From Helicobacter cholecystus (lineage in GTDB: Bacteria > Campylobacterota > Campylobacteria > Campylobacterales > Helicobacteraceae): DNA of 35,263 nucleotides. Positions 23,857 through 33,521 of the stretch are shown here, piece by piece. The notes under the pieces are model-generated. The model had not been told where the DNA came from and made no database searches. It saw only the letters and a list, made by a program, of their open reading frames with translations. The DNA lies in assembly GCF_003364215.1 (NCBI RefSeq), contig NZ_NXLU01000009.1, positions 1-35,263 of the forward strand, given 5' to 3'. Position 1 is the stretch's first letter. Each line of letters opens with the position of its first letter. The position numbers were made by a program, and so were the translations under genes.

Positions 23857-25770
23857 ATGCGAACTCTCTCTCATATTTTAAAATATGGCTCACAGCAAGA
23901 AATTGAGCAAGAAATCTCTTCTCGTTTTATACGAAATCTTGAATTTTTTTCTATTCAAAATCAAAAACTCTACCAAGAACTTATCGCTCCACCCCAAAAC
24001 TATAATCTCTTTTTTGATCATAGGGGAATAAATATTATTCATTTGGTTGAAAAATCCTTTGTCTATCCTTATGTAGATAATCAATCTAGTATGCTTGAAG
24101 TGCATTTGGATTTAGCAAATTCACCACTTAATCACCCCAAGTGGAAGATTAATAATAATTCTTTATTTTTAAGAACAATGGATATTGACACCTTTCCCAT
24201 TACTGCACAAGCCTGTAATAAGATGATTAAGGTTTTAGATGAGATGGGGGGAGTGGGAGAGTTTCATTTAAGTTCAGATTTTTTGCCTAGTACAACACTT
24301 TTTGGGTGTTTGGGCGGATTGTTTTTGGAGTTTTTAAGAGAGGAGGGGAAGTATTTTCATTCATTATTATTCTTTGAAGAAGAAATGGATTTTTTTAGAA
24401 TCTCTTGTTATTTTATAGATTATGAAGCTCTTTTTGCACAAGTTTCTCCACATTCTTGCTATCTTTTTGTGCAAAATCTTATAAGTAAAGATATTATTGC
24501 TCATTACTTTGAAACGCATAAAATTACTAATAATTTTTTAAGACTTGAACTCTCTCTTTATGATTCTCCCAAGATTGCAGCAGCTAAAACTTTGGTGTAT
24601 GAATGCTATGCTCAAAATGCAAGAGGGTGGGGGAGTTTTGAGGATGAAAGCAAGGGGTTTGCAAATACACTTAAAAATCTCGCTTATCCGATTCTCCAAA
24701 AGCCAAAACGTCTTGATATGCCTATTTGTGTGGTTGGAAATGGTGCAAGTTTAAATCATCTTATTCCTTTTATCAAAGAGAATATTTCAAAAATGATTAT
24801 TTTTAGCTGTGGGACGGCACTTAAAGTTCTTAAAATACATGGAATCTCTCCTGATTTTCAAATAGAGATTGAGAGGATTGATTATCTTAAAAGCGTGCTA
24901 GAAGAAGCACCTTTGGACGATACACCATTAATTTGTGGAAATATGGTTAATCCTAATGCCATTGCTTTAGCTAAAGAGGCGTATTTGTTTATGAGGGGAG
25001 GAAGTGGAAGTTCATATCTTTTAGATCATAGTTTTGTCTTAGAGCTAAGTTCTCCTTTTGTGGGAAATGCTGGAGTGGCTTTGGCATCGGCTTTTGGAAG
25101 TGATGTGATTTTATGTGGGCTAGATTGTGGATATATTGAGGGGGAGAGTAAGCATGCACAGGGAAGTTATTATGGAGTTGAGGGAAAGGAAATTCCTCAA
25201 GATGCTTTTGAAGTGAGGGGAAATCAAGATAAAAGAGTGTTTTCTACCTCTCTTTATTCCCTCTCTGCTAAGATGATGGCTTTGGCTATTTCTTACTACA
25301 AACCCAAAACAGCTATTAATCTAGGAAGTGGGGCATATATTGAGGGAAGTTTAAGTGCAAAGATGGGAGACTTTGAGCTTAAGAGTAAAGATAAAAGAAG
25401 AGCCATTGCACAGCTTAAGGCTAGTTTTATCCCTCAAAACTCTGATTTTTCTCTTAATGCCTATTCCCAAGAGATGAGAGATTTTCTTCAAGTCATTAAA
25501 GCTGAGCTCAACAAACCTCTTAAAAGCAAAAAAGAGCTTTTTGAACGAATCGACAAGATTAATCATTTGTGCTTTTCTTGCAGTGCAAGTCATCCAAAGA
25601 TAGGGGTGATGATTGAGGGCAGTGTCTATCATTTGCTTCAAACTTTGATGATGTGCTCCTTGCATTATCCCCACAATGATCTCTCAAGCTTGTATTCTCA
25701 ATGCACAAAGTTTATTTCTGAGGCATTAGATAAATGTGTGATGAAATGTTCGCTTATGGCAATCACTTAG
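23857..25770 (+). CDS. Maf-family motility accessory factor (DUF115/MptE-like)
   Basis: Member of the motility accessory factor family, cytoplasmic proteins that in Campylobacter, Helicobacter and Aeromonas attach nonulosonic acids such as pseudaminic acid to flagellin. It has 637 residues, a normal Maf length. The central domain (about residues 285-490) has the nucleotide-sugar-binding style core PICVVGNGASLNHLIPFIKE, then FSCGTALKVLKIHGISPDF, FVGNAGVALASAFGSDVILCGLDCGY and the GESKHAQGSYY stretch. The N-terminal region (about 1-280) is the less conserved Maf_N part and the C-terminal 100 residues are helical. GAAGG precedes the ATG. It follows flgE by 65 bases. The sugar and the flagellin acceptor cannot be deduced from sequence. 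The family is often multi-copy. Confidence 0.87.
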   Translation: MRTLSHILKYGSQQEIEQEISSRFIRNLEFFSIQNQKLYQELIAPPQNYNLFFDHRGINIIHLVEKSFVYPYVDNQSSMLEVHLDLANSPLNHPKWKINNNSLFLRTMDIDTFPITAQACNKMIKVLDEMGGVGEFHLSSDFLPSTTLFGCLGGLFLEFLREEGKYFHSLLFFEEEMDFFRISCYFIDYEALFAQVSPHSCYLFVQNLISKDIIAHYFETHKITNNFLRLELSLYDSPKIAAAKTLVYECYAQNARGWGSFEDESKGFANTLKNLAYPILQKPKRLDMPICVVGNGASLNHLIPFIKENISKMIIFSCGTALKVLKIHGISPDFQIEIERIDYLKSVLEEAPLDDTPLICGNMVNPNAIALAKEAYLFMRGGSGSSYLLDHSFVLELSSPFVGNAGVALASAFGSDVILCGLDCGYIEGESKHAQGSYYGVEGKEIPQDAFEVRGNQDKRVFSTSLYSLSAKMMALAISYYKPKTAINLGSGAYIEGSLSAKMGDFELKSKDKRRAIAQLKASFIPQNSDFSLNAYSQEMRDFLQVIKAELNKPLKSKKELFERIDKINHLCFSCSASHPKIGVMIEGSVYHLLQTLMMCSLHYPHNDLSSLYSQCTKFISEALDKCVMKCSLMAIT

Positions 25771-25786
25771 GCCTCTTTTTACTTCT

Positions 25787-26968
25787 TTAGGAATTTTTTG
25801 GTTTTTTAAAGAGATTGAAGAAGCCATTTTGTAAAGAAAAATCACATCGCGTGCGTAGGAATATCACAAGATAGGAAAGCAGAGTATAAAACACACCTAA
25901 AATAAGAAGATTCTTAAAGTAATGAAAAATAGATTGAAAATCTGCCCCCATTTCATTCAAACGTAAAAGGGCATTAACACCGTGAAAAACAGGGATAAAT
26001 TGCACAAAAGTTTTAATAGGTGCAGGAATAGCTTCAAGCGGCCAAATAAATCCAAGTAAAAAAATTAATGGCAAAGAAGAGAGTAAAATGATGATAGTTG
26101 CTTGATAGGGCTTAGCAATAATGCAGCCAAAAAAATTCCCAAAAGCTAGGATAGAGAAGATAAACCCTAAAGCAAAGAGCCAAAAGTCTTGAATACTTGC
26201 ATGATGATGGATTCCATAATAGGAAAATCCAAAGCCAAAATAAAAGGCAAAAAGTGCAATGCAAATTAAGCCAAATAAAATCATTCTAGAAAGCAAAATT
26301 GAGAGAATAGGTGTATTTGCTCCATAAGAATATGAAGCTCCAAAAATTCCCATTCCCACAATAAGCATTTGATGCAGAATGACTATAAAAACTGCAGCCA
26401 AAGCATAGTTGATATATCCAAGAGAAGGATTAAATAAGGGAGAAGAATTTAAAAGAAGCAAGTCTTTTTGCAGAGCATAATCACTCCCCTTGAGTGCATA
26501 ATCTCCATAAAGAATTTGTTGCTTGATTTTAATCTGGGGATTGAGTTCTTGTGTGGCTTGATAAAGTCCATTAATGATAGAACCATAGATTAGAAAATAT
26601 GATGAGTTTGCAAGGAAGGCAAGGGTGGGAGCAGATTGTAAATATGCTTCCTTTTCAAATCCTTTGGGGATATAGAGGATTCCAAAAATATCCCCCTTTT
26701 CTAAAAGCTCCCTAGCTTCTTTAAGAGAAGTAGTATAGCCTTTGACCTGTACTTCTGAGCTAGAATTTGCAAGAAAAGCTAGATTTCTTGAGAGCTGAGT
26801 ATTGTCTTTATCAATAATGATAATCTTTTGGTTTCGCACAATATCATTTTCATAAGGAGTGGGATAGAGAAGGAAATATACCAAAGGACCAAGAATGCAT
26901 ACAGTTAAAACCGAGATATTTTTGATTAATCTCGCCCCTTCACTTTTAAGAGTGCTAAAAAGCTTCAT
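25787..26968 (-). CDS. ABC-2 type transporter permease (second of pair)
   Basis: Inner-membrane permease of the ABC-2 family (YbhS/YbhR/YhhJ type), 393 residues. It has one membrane segment near the N-terminus (about 18-36), a large periplasmic domain (about 40-180, with VRNQKIIIIDKDNTQLSRNL and KGDIFGILYIPKGFEKEA), and five or so C-terminal membrane segments ending in a basic tail. I start at ATG 26968 because it overlaps the preceding permease stop in the common ATGA arrangement and has AGGGG at suitable spacing; two residues more are possible from 26974. Together with the adjacent permease, the HlyD adaptor and TolC it should form an export system. The order and kinds of genes match H. pylori HP1486-HP1489. 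The usual ATP-binding subunit is not encoded here. Confidence 0.87.
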   Translation of the reverse strand: MKLFSTLKSEGARLIKNISVLTVCILGPLVYFLLYPTPYENDIVRNQKIIIIDKDNTQLSRNLAFLANSSSEVQVKGYTTSLKEARELLEKGDIFGILYIPKGFEKEAYLQSAPTLAFLANSSYFLIYGSIINGLYQATQELNPQIKIKQQILYGDYALKGSDYALQKDLLLLNSSPLFNPSLGYINYALAAVFIVILHQMLIVGMGIFGASYSYGANTPILSILLSRMILFGLICIALFAFYFGFGFSYYGIHHHASIQDFWLFALGFIFSILAFGNFFGCIIAKPYQATIIILLSSLPLIFLLGFIWPLEAIPAPIKTFVQFIPVFHGVNALLRLNEMGADFQSIFHYFKNLLILGVFYTLLSYLVIFLRTRCDFSLQNGFFNLFKKPKNS

Positions 26969-28092
26969 TTGCATCCCCTAAGAGTATAAATGACTGCTCC
27001 AATAAGTCCAAAAAGCATAAAGGGAAGCATTGAAAAACAGATTTTAAGCGCCATTGCAATGCTCCCACCATAATTTGCTTGTTGAATATAGAGCTGTAAA
27101 TAATAACTTACAGGCAATAGCGCACTCCAAAACAGAGCAAAGGTGTTCATACTATTTGTGGGGAATGTAATTCCAGCAAAGGCAAAACTTGGTGCAGAAT
27201 ATACGCTGATAAAACTGATTGCTCTTGTGCTCTCTTTTGCAATGGCAAAAATAAAGAGTGTGATTGCATTATAGGCCAAAATCATTATAAGTGCTCCAAG
27301 CCAAAGTATCCACCATTCCCCTCTCATTGGCAAATCCATAATATAAGTAAAAAAGAGCATCATCAAAAACCACCACCCTAAATAAAAAATAGTATTATTA
27401 AACACTTTAGCACAAAGCACACTAAGCATTTCTCCTATTTCTACCTTTTCTTTGAATGCGCTCCGAGGATCTCTGATGAGTGCATTAAGCAAAGAAGCAC
27501 AAACTAAAATTACAAGAGAGCAAGGGAAAATAGCTGTAAGAAGAAATTGAGAGTAGCTACTGTCAGGATTATAAAGTGCTGTGATTTGCTGCATAATAGG
27601 GGTGGATTTACTCAAAGCCCCAATAAAAGTTTTATTTTCTACAAGATTTTTTGCCATTTTAAGCTTGACATTATGGGTTGCAATAATTTGCATAATTTTT
27701 GATTGCAAGGTCTTGGCCACTAAGAGGAATTGAGCATTGTAATAAAGCGGGATAGAGGTGGGGATACCTTTTTTAGAATTACTTTGAAGCCCATAGGGTA
27801 AAATGAGCAAGGCAAAAATCTTTGCATTTCTTAAATCTTCCTTTGCATCTTGCAAATCTTCGTATTCTTTGATGACTTTGACACTTACAGAAGCATCAAG
27901 TGAGAGAATGATATCTTGGGAAGTGAGGGTTTGATCCTGATTGATAATGCCAATGGGCATTTTATATAATGCCCCACTTCCAAAGGTAAAATAGAGTAAC
28001 ACCGCAATAAGAGGTGCTGGAATAAGAAGAATAAAAAGTGAGAAGGGACTTTTAAATAAAGAGAGCAAATCCCTTTTAATCTCTTTTACCAT
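26965..28092 (-). CDS. ABC-2 type transporter permease (first of pair)
   Basis: Inner-membrane permease of 375 residues with the same plan as its neighbour: an N-terminal membrane segment (about 15-37, FSLFILLIPAPLIAVLLYF) and a periplasmic domain (about 40-175, with PIGIINQDQTLTSQDIILSL and ALLILPYGLQSNSK). Several membrane segments follow from about 180, including FPTNSMNTFALFWSALLPVSYYL, a conserved ABC-2 feature. It overlaps the HlyD gene by 7 bases and the next permease by 4. The two permeases are paralogues and probably form a heterodimer. The substrate is unknown; related systems export cationic drugs, bile salts or membrane-active compounds. Confidence 0.87.
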   Translation of the reverse strand: MVKEIKRDLLSLFKSPFSLFILLIPAPLIAVLLYFTFGSGALYKMPIGIINQDQTLTSQDIILSLDASVSVKVIKEYEDLQDAKEDLRNAKIFALLILPYGLQSNSKKGIPTSIPLYYNAQFLLVAKTLQSKIMQIIATHNVKLKMAKNLVENKTFIGALSKSTPIMQQITALYNPDSSYSQFLLTAIFPCSLVILVCASLLNALIRDPRSAFKEKVEIGEMLSVLCAKVFNNTIFYLGWWFLMMLFFTYIMDLPMRGEWWILWLGALIMILAYNAITLFIFAIAKESTRAISFISVYSAPSFAFAGITFPTNSMNTFALFWSALLPVSYYLQLYIQQANYGGSIAMALKICFSMLPFMLFGLIGAVIYTLRGCK

Positions 28093-29093
28093 GATGACAT
28101 TTTAGCCTTTTGATTTTTTTCATACACAATCACACTCATTCCAATTCTTAGATCTTTAATCGGTGTTGTAGGCTTGGCATTGATTTCAAAAGTTCTAATA
28201 TCATAACCTTTTTTATCAGAGTTGCTCTTCCATGTCGCAAAATCACCCATTACAGAAACAAAGGTAACTTGAAAAGTTGTTGTGATATCAAGTGCAGGGA
28301 TATAGCCTTGAAATGTCGCACCTTTTTTGAAATCTTTAAGTTTATCTTCCGTGATATTTAATCTTAAGTATGCATCATTCATATCGGCCAAAAGAACAAC
28401 GGGAAACCCACTTGGAGCAAGTTCTCCACTATGAAGTAAGATATTGCTTACTTCTCCATCTGCAGGGGCTAGGGCTTGAGTGTCTTTAGCATAAGCCTCA
28501 ACTTCGGCAACACTTCCAGCAGCTACTTTTTCTTTTTCTTCCACTGCTTTTTTGGTTTCTTTGCTCGCACCCTCAAGTGCAAGTTGGTATTGTTGATAGG
28601 CTGTATTTTCTTTGAGTTTTGCCCCTTCATAGGTTGCATAGGCCTCATCTCTTTTTTGAAGACTTACCACTCCACTTTGATAAAGATTTTGTACTCTTTT
28701 ATAAGTTTTTTCAGCCAACTCACGCATTGTTTTTGCACCTAGCCATAGGTCTTTGGCTGAGAGAATTTGCTGTTCTCTCGCTCCTTTTTGGGTTTCGGCA
28801 TTGATTGCTTTTGCAGCTTCATATCCTGCCTTTGCTTGTTCTAATTTTGCCTCAAGCTCTGGAGAGTGGATAGTATAAATCAGATCCCCTTTTTTAACCA
28901 TGTCTCCTTTATTGACAAATACTTCTGCAATTCTTCCAGCAATCTTACTTGAGACATTGTATTCCCGTGCTGAAATCTGCCCTTGAAGGATTTGAGGTTG
29001 AGGCTGATAGGCTTTATAAAAGCTAAGAGATAGCCAAGCTGCAATGCTTGCTACTCCAATGAGTAAAATGACGATTTGTATGACTTTTTTCAT
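28086..29093 (-). CDS. HlyD-family membrane fusion (periplasmic adaptor) protein
   Basis: Adaptor that bridges inner-membrane permeases and TolC. It has 335 residues, with an N-terminal membrane anchor or uncleaved signal (about residues 5-24, VIQIVILLIGVASIAAWLSL). A split lipoyl domain follows, with first half REYNVSSKIAGRIAEVFVNKGDMVKKGDLIYTI and second half ALAPADGEVSNILLHSGELAPSG. An alpha-helical coiled coil of about 110 residues (KLEQAKAGYEAAKA... to KDTQA) lies between them, and beta-barrel and membrane-proximal parts follow. AGGAGAAAAG gives a strong ribosome binding site, 9 bases after the tolC stop. It resembles YbhG/YhiI adaptors, which work with ABC-2 permeases. Confidence 0.9.
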   Translation of the reverse strand: MKKVIQIVILLIGVASIAAWLSLSFYKAYQPQPQILQGQISAREYNVSSKIAGRIAEVFVNKGDMVKKGDLIYTIHSPELEAKLEQAKAGYEAAKAINAETQKGAREQQILSAKDLWLGAKTMRELAEKTYKRVQNLYQSGVVSLQKRDEAYATYEGAKLKENTAYQQYQLALEGASKETKKAVEEKEKVAAGSVAEVEAYAKDTQALAPADGEVSNILLHSGELAPSGFPVVLLADMNDAYLRLNITEDKLKDFKKGATFQGYIPALDITTTFQVTFVSVMGDFATWKSNSDKKGYDIRTFEINAKPTTPIKDLRIGMSVIVYEKNQKAKMSSW

Positions 29094-29102
29094 CTTTTCT
29101 CC

Positions 29103-30494
29103 TTATTGGTATTGCTCAAAGTTTTGGATTTGATCACTGAGTGCCATAAGCTTAGCAATTGAGAGAATATATTTGTATGCAATGCTTTGTTGTTCAATTT
29201 TGGCCTTTGAGAGCAGATTTCTCGCATCTACAACTTTAGTACTTGTCCCCATTCCTTGTTTGAAGGCCTCTTCTTGGAGTTTGAGATTTTCCTGTGCAAG
29301 GGCGATGGAAGAGTTGAGTACAAAATAAAATTCTTTGGCCTGAAGAGCTTCTTTATAGGTTTTCTCTACCAAAAGAGAAATATCTTTGATGGCTTGAGCT
29401 TTGATTTGCGAAACTTCAAGTTGAGCAATTTTGCTTGCTTGGAATTTTTGATAAGAGCCTGTATTATCAAGCAACGGCATTGTCATTCCCACACCCACAT
29501 ACCAGCTTGGCATCGAGCTCCCAAGGATTGAATTGTGACGATGATAGGTATAACTTCCAAGGAGTGCAAAATGTGGAATAAACTTAGAGGCAACAAGTTT
29601 AAGTGCTTCGTGGGCTTGTTCTTCTTTGATTTTGACTTGATTAAGTAAGGGGTAAGAATTTAAAGTTTGATTGAGGATACTTTGAAGAGGGGGAATTTTA
29701 GAATTGGTGCTAATTCCAAGCTTGGCACTAGGTTTATAGGCAGACTTTTCATCAGAAAGGATAGTTTGGAGCGCAAGTTGTGCAACTTCTAAGGAGTCTT
29801 TAGCTTTAAGAGTGTCGTTTTTGGCACGATTATAGGCTACTTGAGCTGAAAGTACCTCAATCTTTGCAATTTGTCCAGCTTGTTGAAGTTTTTTTGCATT
29901 TTCAAGGTGAATCTTGTGACCATTTTCAACCTCTTGGAGAGTTTGAAACATAGCTTCATTAAGAACGACCCCATAGTAGATTCCAGCAAGTTTTTCAAAT
30001 GTAGAGAGCGTTTTTATCCTTAGGGCTTCTTTTGCATCTTTGAGTGCAAGTTTTCCTAATTCATTAGCTGCTTTGATTGCTCCTCCTGCATAGAGAGGGT
30101 AGAGGATTTTAACCGAAGCCATTACAACATTTTGATTACTCAATTCTAGGGGGGTGAGATTGTCTTTGATTTTATTAATTGCTGAGCTAATTCCTGGACC
30201 TATAGTAGGAATTTGAGAGGCACTTTGTGAAAGATGATTTAGCGTCCCACCTAAAAGCTCTTTTGTATCTAAACTTATAGGGTCTCCTAAATAAGCATAG
30301 CTGACACTAAGATCAATTTTTGGCAGATAAAGCATTGTATTGGCATCATTGAGTTTCTCTGATTTTGCCACAGCAATACTGCTTGCCTTAATTGCATGAT
30401 TATTGGTTAAAACAAGTTGCCAAGCATGAGAAAAACTAAGTTCTTGAGCATTTAAAAATAAACATAATCCAAAAGCTAAAATACTTTTTTTCAT
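29103..30494 (-). CDS. TolC-family outer-membrane efflux protein
   Basis: Outer-membrane exit duct for the exporter encoded downstream. It has 463 residues with a signal peptide (MKKSILAFGLCLFLNAQELS). The two-fold repeated helical hairpin structure typical of outer-membrane efflux proteins is visible: SHAWQLVLTNNHAIKASSI and KIDLSVSYAYLGDP in the first repeat, IPPLQSILNQTLNSYPLLNQVKIK and HFALLGSYTYHRHN in the second, and a late EEAFKQGMGTSTKVVDARNLL segment. AAGGAGG-type ribosome binding site precedes the ATG, which overlaps the stop of the upstream rhodanese gene (ATGA). It corresponds to H. pylori HP1489. It may also serve other pumps in the cell. Confidence 0.9.
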   Translation of the reverse strand: MKKSILAFGLCLFLNAQELSFSHAWQLVLTNNHAIKASSIAVAKSEKLNDANTMLYLPKIDLSVSYAYLGDPISLDTKELLGGTLNHLSQSASQIPTIGPGISSAINKIKDNLTPLELSNQNVVMASVKILYPLYAGGAIKAANELGKLALKDAKEALRIKTLSTFEKLAGIYYGVVLNEAMFQTLQEVENGHKIHLENAKKLQQAGQIAKIEVLSAQVAYNRAKNDTLKAKDSLEVAQLALQTILSDEKSAYKPSAKLGISTNSKIPPLQSILNQTLNSYPLLNQVKIKEEQAHEALKLVASKFIPHFALLGSYTYHRHNSILGSSMPSWYVGVGMTMPLLDNTGSYQKFQASKIAQLEVSQIKAQAIKDISLLVEKTYKEALQAKEFYFVLNSSIALAQENLKLQEEAFKQGMGTSTKVVDARNLLSKAKIEQQSIAYKYILSIAKLMALSDQIQNFEQYQ

Positions 30495-30856
30495 TTTGCC
30501 TCCTTAGGATATTCTAGAGGAATTTTTTCTTCAATAATTTGTAAGTATTCATCAAGATAAAAGATATTTTTTAATCCATTTTCTACAAGAAGTGTTCCAT
30601 ATTTCGCGCTTTCTAATCCCCCATTACACACAAGAAGAATCTTTTGATTTTGATGTTGTTGGCAGAAATCTTGAAGCATTGAGAGGTTGTGAATATTATA
30701 AGAATTTTGAATATGTGGAGTGGTGATATAGAGGCTGGGCGTTCGAACATCCACAACAATATATTCTTCTATCTTAAGATTTTCTAAATCTACCTTAAGA
30801 GCTAGACTGGGATGATTTTGTTGCTTTAAAATTTTCTTGAGTATATCTTTTCCCAT
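30491..30856 (-). CDS. Rhodanese-like domain protein
   Basis: Single rhodanese domain of 121 residues, cytoplasmic by lack of a signal peptide. The family patterns are VVDVRTPSLYITTPHIQNSYNI (usual form DVR-x-E-x2-x2-GHI) and the active-site loop LLVCNGGLESAKYG, with Cys77 in a CNGGLES loop rather than the usual CRSGxRS. A persulphide-carrying cysteine is therefore present, but the loop lacks the arginines that favour thiosulphate, so sulphur transfer from another donor, or a non-catalytic role, is possible. It is the first gene of the exporter operon and overlaps tolC by 4 bases. The ribosome binding site is poor (AAAAAG). Confidence 0.8.
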   Translation of the reverse strand: MGKDILKKILKQQNHPSLALKVDLENLKIEEYIVVDVRTPSLYITTPHIQNSYNIHNLSMLQDFCQQHQNQKILLVCNGGLESAKYGTLLVENGLKNIFYLDEYLQIIEEKIPLEYPKEAK

Positions 30857-30998
30857 TGCTTTTTAATCATTCCTGTGTGAAATCTAATATTTTCTTATCT
30901 TTAATATTTTTATAAAAAAAAACTTAAATATAAGAATTAAAAAATTAATTTTACACCAAATATCGAAAATAAAATGTTTAAAACCCTGTCTTTTTGCA

Positions 30999-31004
30999 TA
31001 AAAT
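30999..31004 (+). promoter_or_regulatory. Possible -10 element for gyrA
   Basis: TAAAAT, preceded by TTTTTGCA, lies 43-48 bases before the gyrA start in the 190-base gap between the divergent rhodanese and gyrA genes. GGAG at 31032-31035 and at 31043-31046 are candidate ribosome binding sites. Confidence 0.4.
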
Positions 31005-31046
31005 AATAAAAACAAAATTATATTTATTTTTGGAGTATGTTTGGAG

Positions 31047-33521
31047 ATGTCAGAAAATTTGCTTGATCATAGTGAAATTGTGGATATTTGCATTGATGAT
31101 TCAATCAAGGAAAGCTATCTTGATTATTCAATGAGTGTCATTGTAGGACGGGCTTTGCCTGATGCAAAAGATGGATTAAAACCAGTTCATCGTAGAATCT
31201 TATATGCGATGCATGAACTTGGAGTAACCTCTAGATCGGCCTATAAAAAGAGTGCAAGGATTGTTGGAGATGTAATAGGAAAGTATCATCCTCACGGAGA
31301 TACAGCAGTTTATGATGCACTTGTGCGAATGGCACAGGATTTCTCAATGCGACTTGAGCTTGTTGATGGTCAAGGAAATTTTGGATCAATTGATGGAGAC
31401 AATGCAGCAGCAATGCGTTATACAGAAGCAAGAATGACCCAAGCAAGTGAAGAGATTTTACGCGATATTGATAAGGATACAGTTGATTTTGTTCCAAACT
31501 ATGATGATACACTCAAAGAACCTGATATTCTTCCTAGTCGTATTCCAAATCTTTTGATTAATGGATCAAGCGGAATTGCTGTAGGTATGGCTACTTCTAT
31601 TCCACCACATCGTATTGATGAGATTGTTGATGCACTTGTTTATTTGATTGATAATAAAGAAGTTGAACTTGATGAAATTATGGAGTTTGTTAAAGGCCCT
31701 GATTTTCCAACAGGAGGAATTATTTTTGGAAAACAGGGAATTATTGAGGCTTATCGCACAGGAAGAGGACGGATTAAGGTAAGGGCTAAGGTGCATATTG
31801 AAAGCACTAAGGCAAAAGATGTGATTGTGATTGATGAAGTGCCTTATCAAGTCAATAAAGCACGTCTTGTAGAGCAGATTTCAGATCTTGCTAAAGAAAA
31901 AGTGATTGAGGGGATTTCAGAGGTTAGAGATGAGAGTGATCGAGAGGGGATTAGGGTGGTTATTGAACTTAAGCGCGATGCTATGAGTGAAATTGTGCTT
32001 AATCATCTGTATAAATCTACAGCGATGGAGACAACATTTGGAATTATTCTCCTAGCCATTAACAATAAAGAGCCCAAAATTTTTACTCTCATTGAGCTTT
32101 TAAAACTCTTTATTTCTCATAGAAAAACTATTGTCATTAGAAGAACAATTTTTGAGCTTGAGAAAGCCAAGGCAAGGGCACATATTTTAGAGGGCCTAAA
32201 AATTGCACTTGATTACATTGATGAGGTGATTAAAATCATTAGAAATAGCAAAGATGCTGAAGAGGCGAAAACTGCTTTAATAGAGCGATTTGGTCTCTCC
32301 GAGCTTCAAAGCAAGGCAATTTTAGAGATGAGATTGCAACGTCTCACAGGACTTGAGCGAGATAAGATTGAGCAAGAATATGCTGAATTATTGGCTCAAA
32401 TTGAGTATCTTAACTCTATTCTTAGAAGTGAAGCAAAACTTAATGAAATTATTAAAGCAGAATTGTTGGAGGTCAAAGAAAAATTCAGCACTCCTAGAAG
32501 AACTGAACTTGAAGATGATTATGATGCTATTGATGTAGAGGATTTAATTCCCAATGAGCAAGTGGTTGTAACAATGAGTCATAGAGGTTACGTCAAACGT
32601 GTGCCCCTTAAAATTTATGAGAAGCAAAATCGTGGAGGAAAGGGTAAGATTAGCGGAAATACACACGATGATGACTTTATTGAAAGCTTCTTTGTAGCAA
32701 ATACACATGATACGATTATGTTTATTACAAATCGCGGACAACTTTATTGGCTCAAAGTTTATAAAATTCCAGAAGCAGGAAGAACAGCAATTGGAAAGGC
32801 AGTGGTTAACCTCATTCAAATCCAGCAAAATGAGAAAATTATGGCAACCATTACTACAACAGATTTTAATGAGGATAAATCCCTTGTATTCTTTACTAAA
32901 AATGGAATTGTTAAGCGAACAAATTTAAGTGAATATAGCAATATTAGAAGTGTAGGAGTAAGAGCAATTAATCTTGATGAGGATGATGAACTAGTTACTG
33001 CAAAGATTGTGGATAATCAAGTTCAACAACTCTTTATTGCAACATATCAGGGAATGTGTATCCGATTTGGAATTGATGAAGTGCGAGAGATCGGTCGTGT
33101 ATCTCGTGGGGTAACAGGAATTAAGTTTAAGGCTAATGAAGATTATGTTATTGGTGCTGTGACTATTGGCAGTGATCAAGATAAGCTTCTTACAGTCAGT
33201 GAGCTAGGGATTGGAAAACAAACTATAGCTGGGGAATATAGACTTCAAAGCAGGGCTGGAAAGGGAGTGATTGTAATGAAGTTGACATCTAAAACAGGCA
33301 AACTTGTAAGTGTTGTGAATGTTAATGATGAGAATATGGATTTAATGGTGCTTACAAGCAGTGGAAAGATGATTAGGGTAGATACTCAAGCGATTCGAGA
33401 AGCTGGACGCAATACAAGTGGGGTAAAAATTGTTAATGTCGCAGGAGAGAAGGTAGCTTATGCAAGTAGATGTCCAAAAGAAGAAAAGCAAGAAGATCTT
33501 TTAGAGGATGAAGAAGAGTAG
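31047..33521 (+). CDS. gyrA: DNA gyrase subunit A
   Basis: Breakage-reunion subunit of gyrase, which introduces negative supercoils. It has 824 residues from the ATG at 31047. An in-frame TTG at 31041, two codons earlier, has GGAG at ideal spacing and is an alternative. The winged-helix domain contains the active-site Tyr125 in [11 protein letters not shown]. The quinolone-resistance region reads [15 protein letters not shown], with Thr86 and Asp90 in the numbering from this ATG, the wild-type Campylobacter-like state. The C-terminal DNA-wrapping pinwheel starts with the GyrA box QNRGGKG, which separates it from ParC. An acidic tail ([14 protein letters not shown]) ends the protein. The next gene starts 14 bases before the stop; gyrA-hypothetical-flgR order is as in H. 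pylori. Confidence 0.97.
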   Translation: MSENLLDHSEIVDICIDDSIKESYLDYSMSVIVGRALPDAKDGLKPVHRRILYAMHELGVTSRSAYKKSARIVGDVIGKYHPHGDTAVYDALVRMAQDFSMRLELVDGQGNFGSIDGDNAAAMRYTEARMTQASEEILRDIDKDTVDFVPNYDDTLKEPDILPSRIPNLLINGSSGIAVGMATSIPPHRIDEIVDALVYLIDNKEVELDEIMEFVKGPDFPTGGIIFGKQGIIEAYRTGRGRIKVRAKVHIESTKAKDVIVIDEVPYQVNKARLVEQISDLAKEKVIEGISEVRDESDREGIRVVIELKRDAMSEIVLNHLYKSTAMETTFGIILLAINNKEPKIFTLIELLKLFISHRKTIVIRRTIFELEKAKARAHILEGLKIALDYIDEVIKIIRNSKDAEEAKTALIERFGLSELQSKAILEMRLQRLTGLERDKIEQEYAELLAQIEYLNSILRSEAKLNEIIKAELLEVKEKFSTPRRTELEDDYDAIDVEDLIPNEQVVVTMSHRGYVKRVPLKIYEKQNRGGKGKISGNTHDDDFIESFFVANTHDTIMFITNRGQLYWLKVYKIPEAGRTAIGKAVVNLIQIQQNEKIMATITTTDFNEDKSLVFFTKNGIVKRTNLSEYSNIRSVGVRAINLDEDDELVTAKIVDNQVQQLFIATYQGMCIRFGIDEVREIGRVSRGVTGIKFKANEDYVIGAVTIGSDQDKLLTVSELGIGKQTIAGEYRLQSRAGKGVIVMKLTSKTGKLVSVVNVNDENMDLMVLTSSGKMIRVDTQAIREAGRNTSGVKIVNVAGEKVAYASRCPKEEKQEDLLEDEEE

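Noticed and set aside
24246-24251. Six-G run in the maf gene and another in tolC (about 30149-30154) as phase-variable tracts
   Set aside because: Six G is below the length at which slippage is usually seen; only the seven-G run in flgE was kept as a mild lead.
28476-28742. Frames rich in Phe opposite the HlyD gene
   Set aside because: They are the antisense of the Lys/Glu-rich coiled coil of the adaptor and have no ribosome binding site or known domain.
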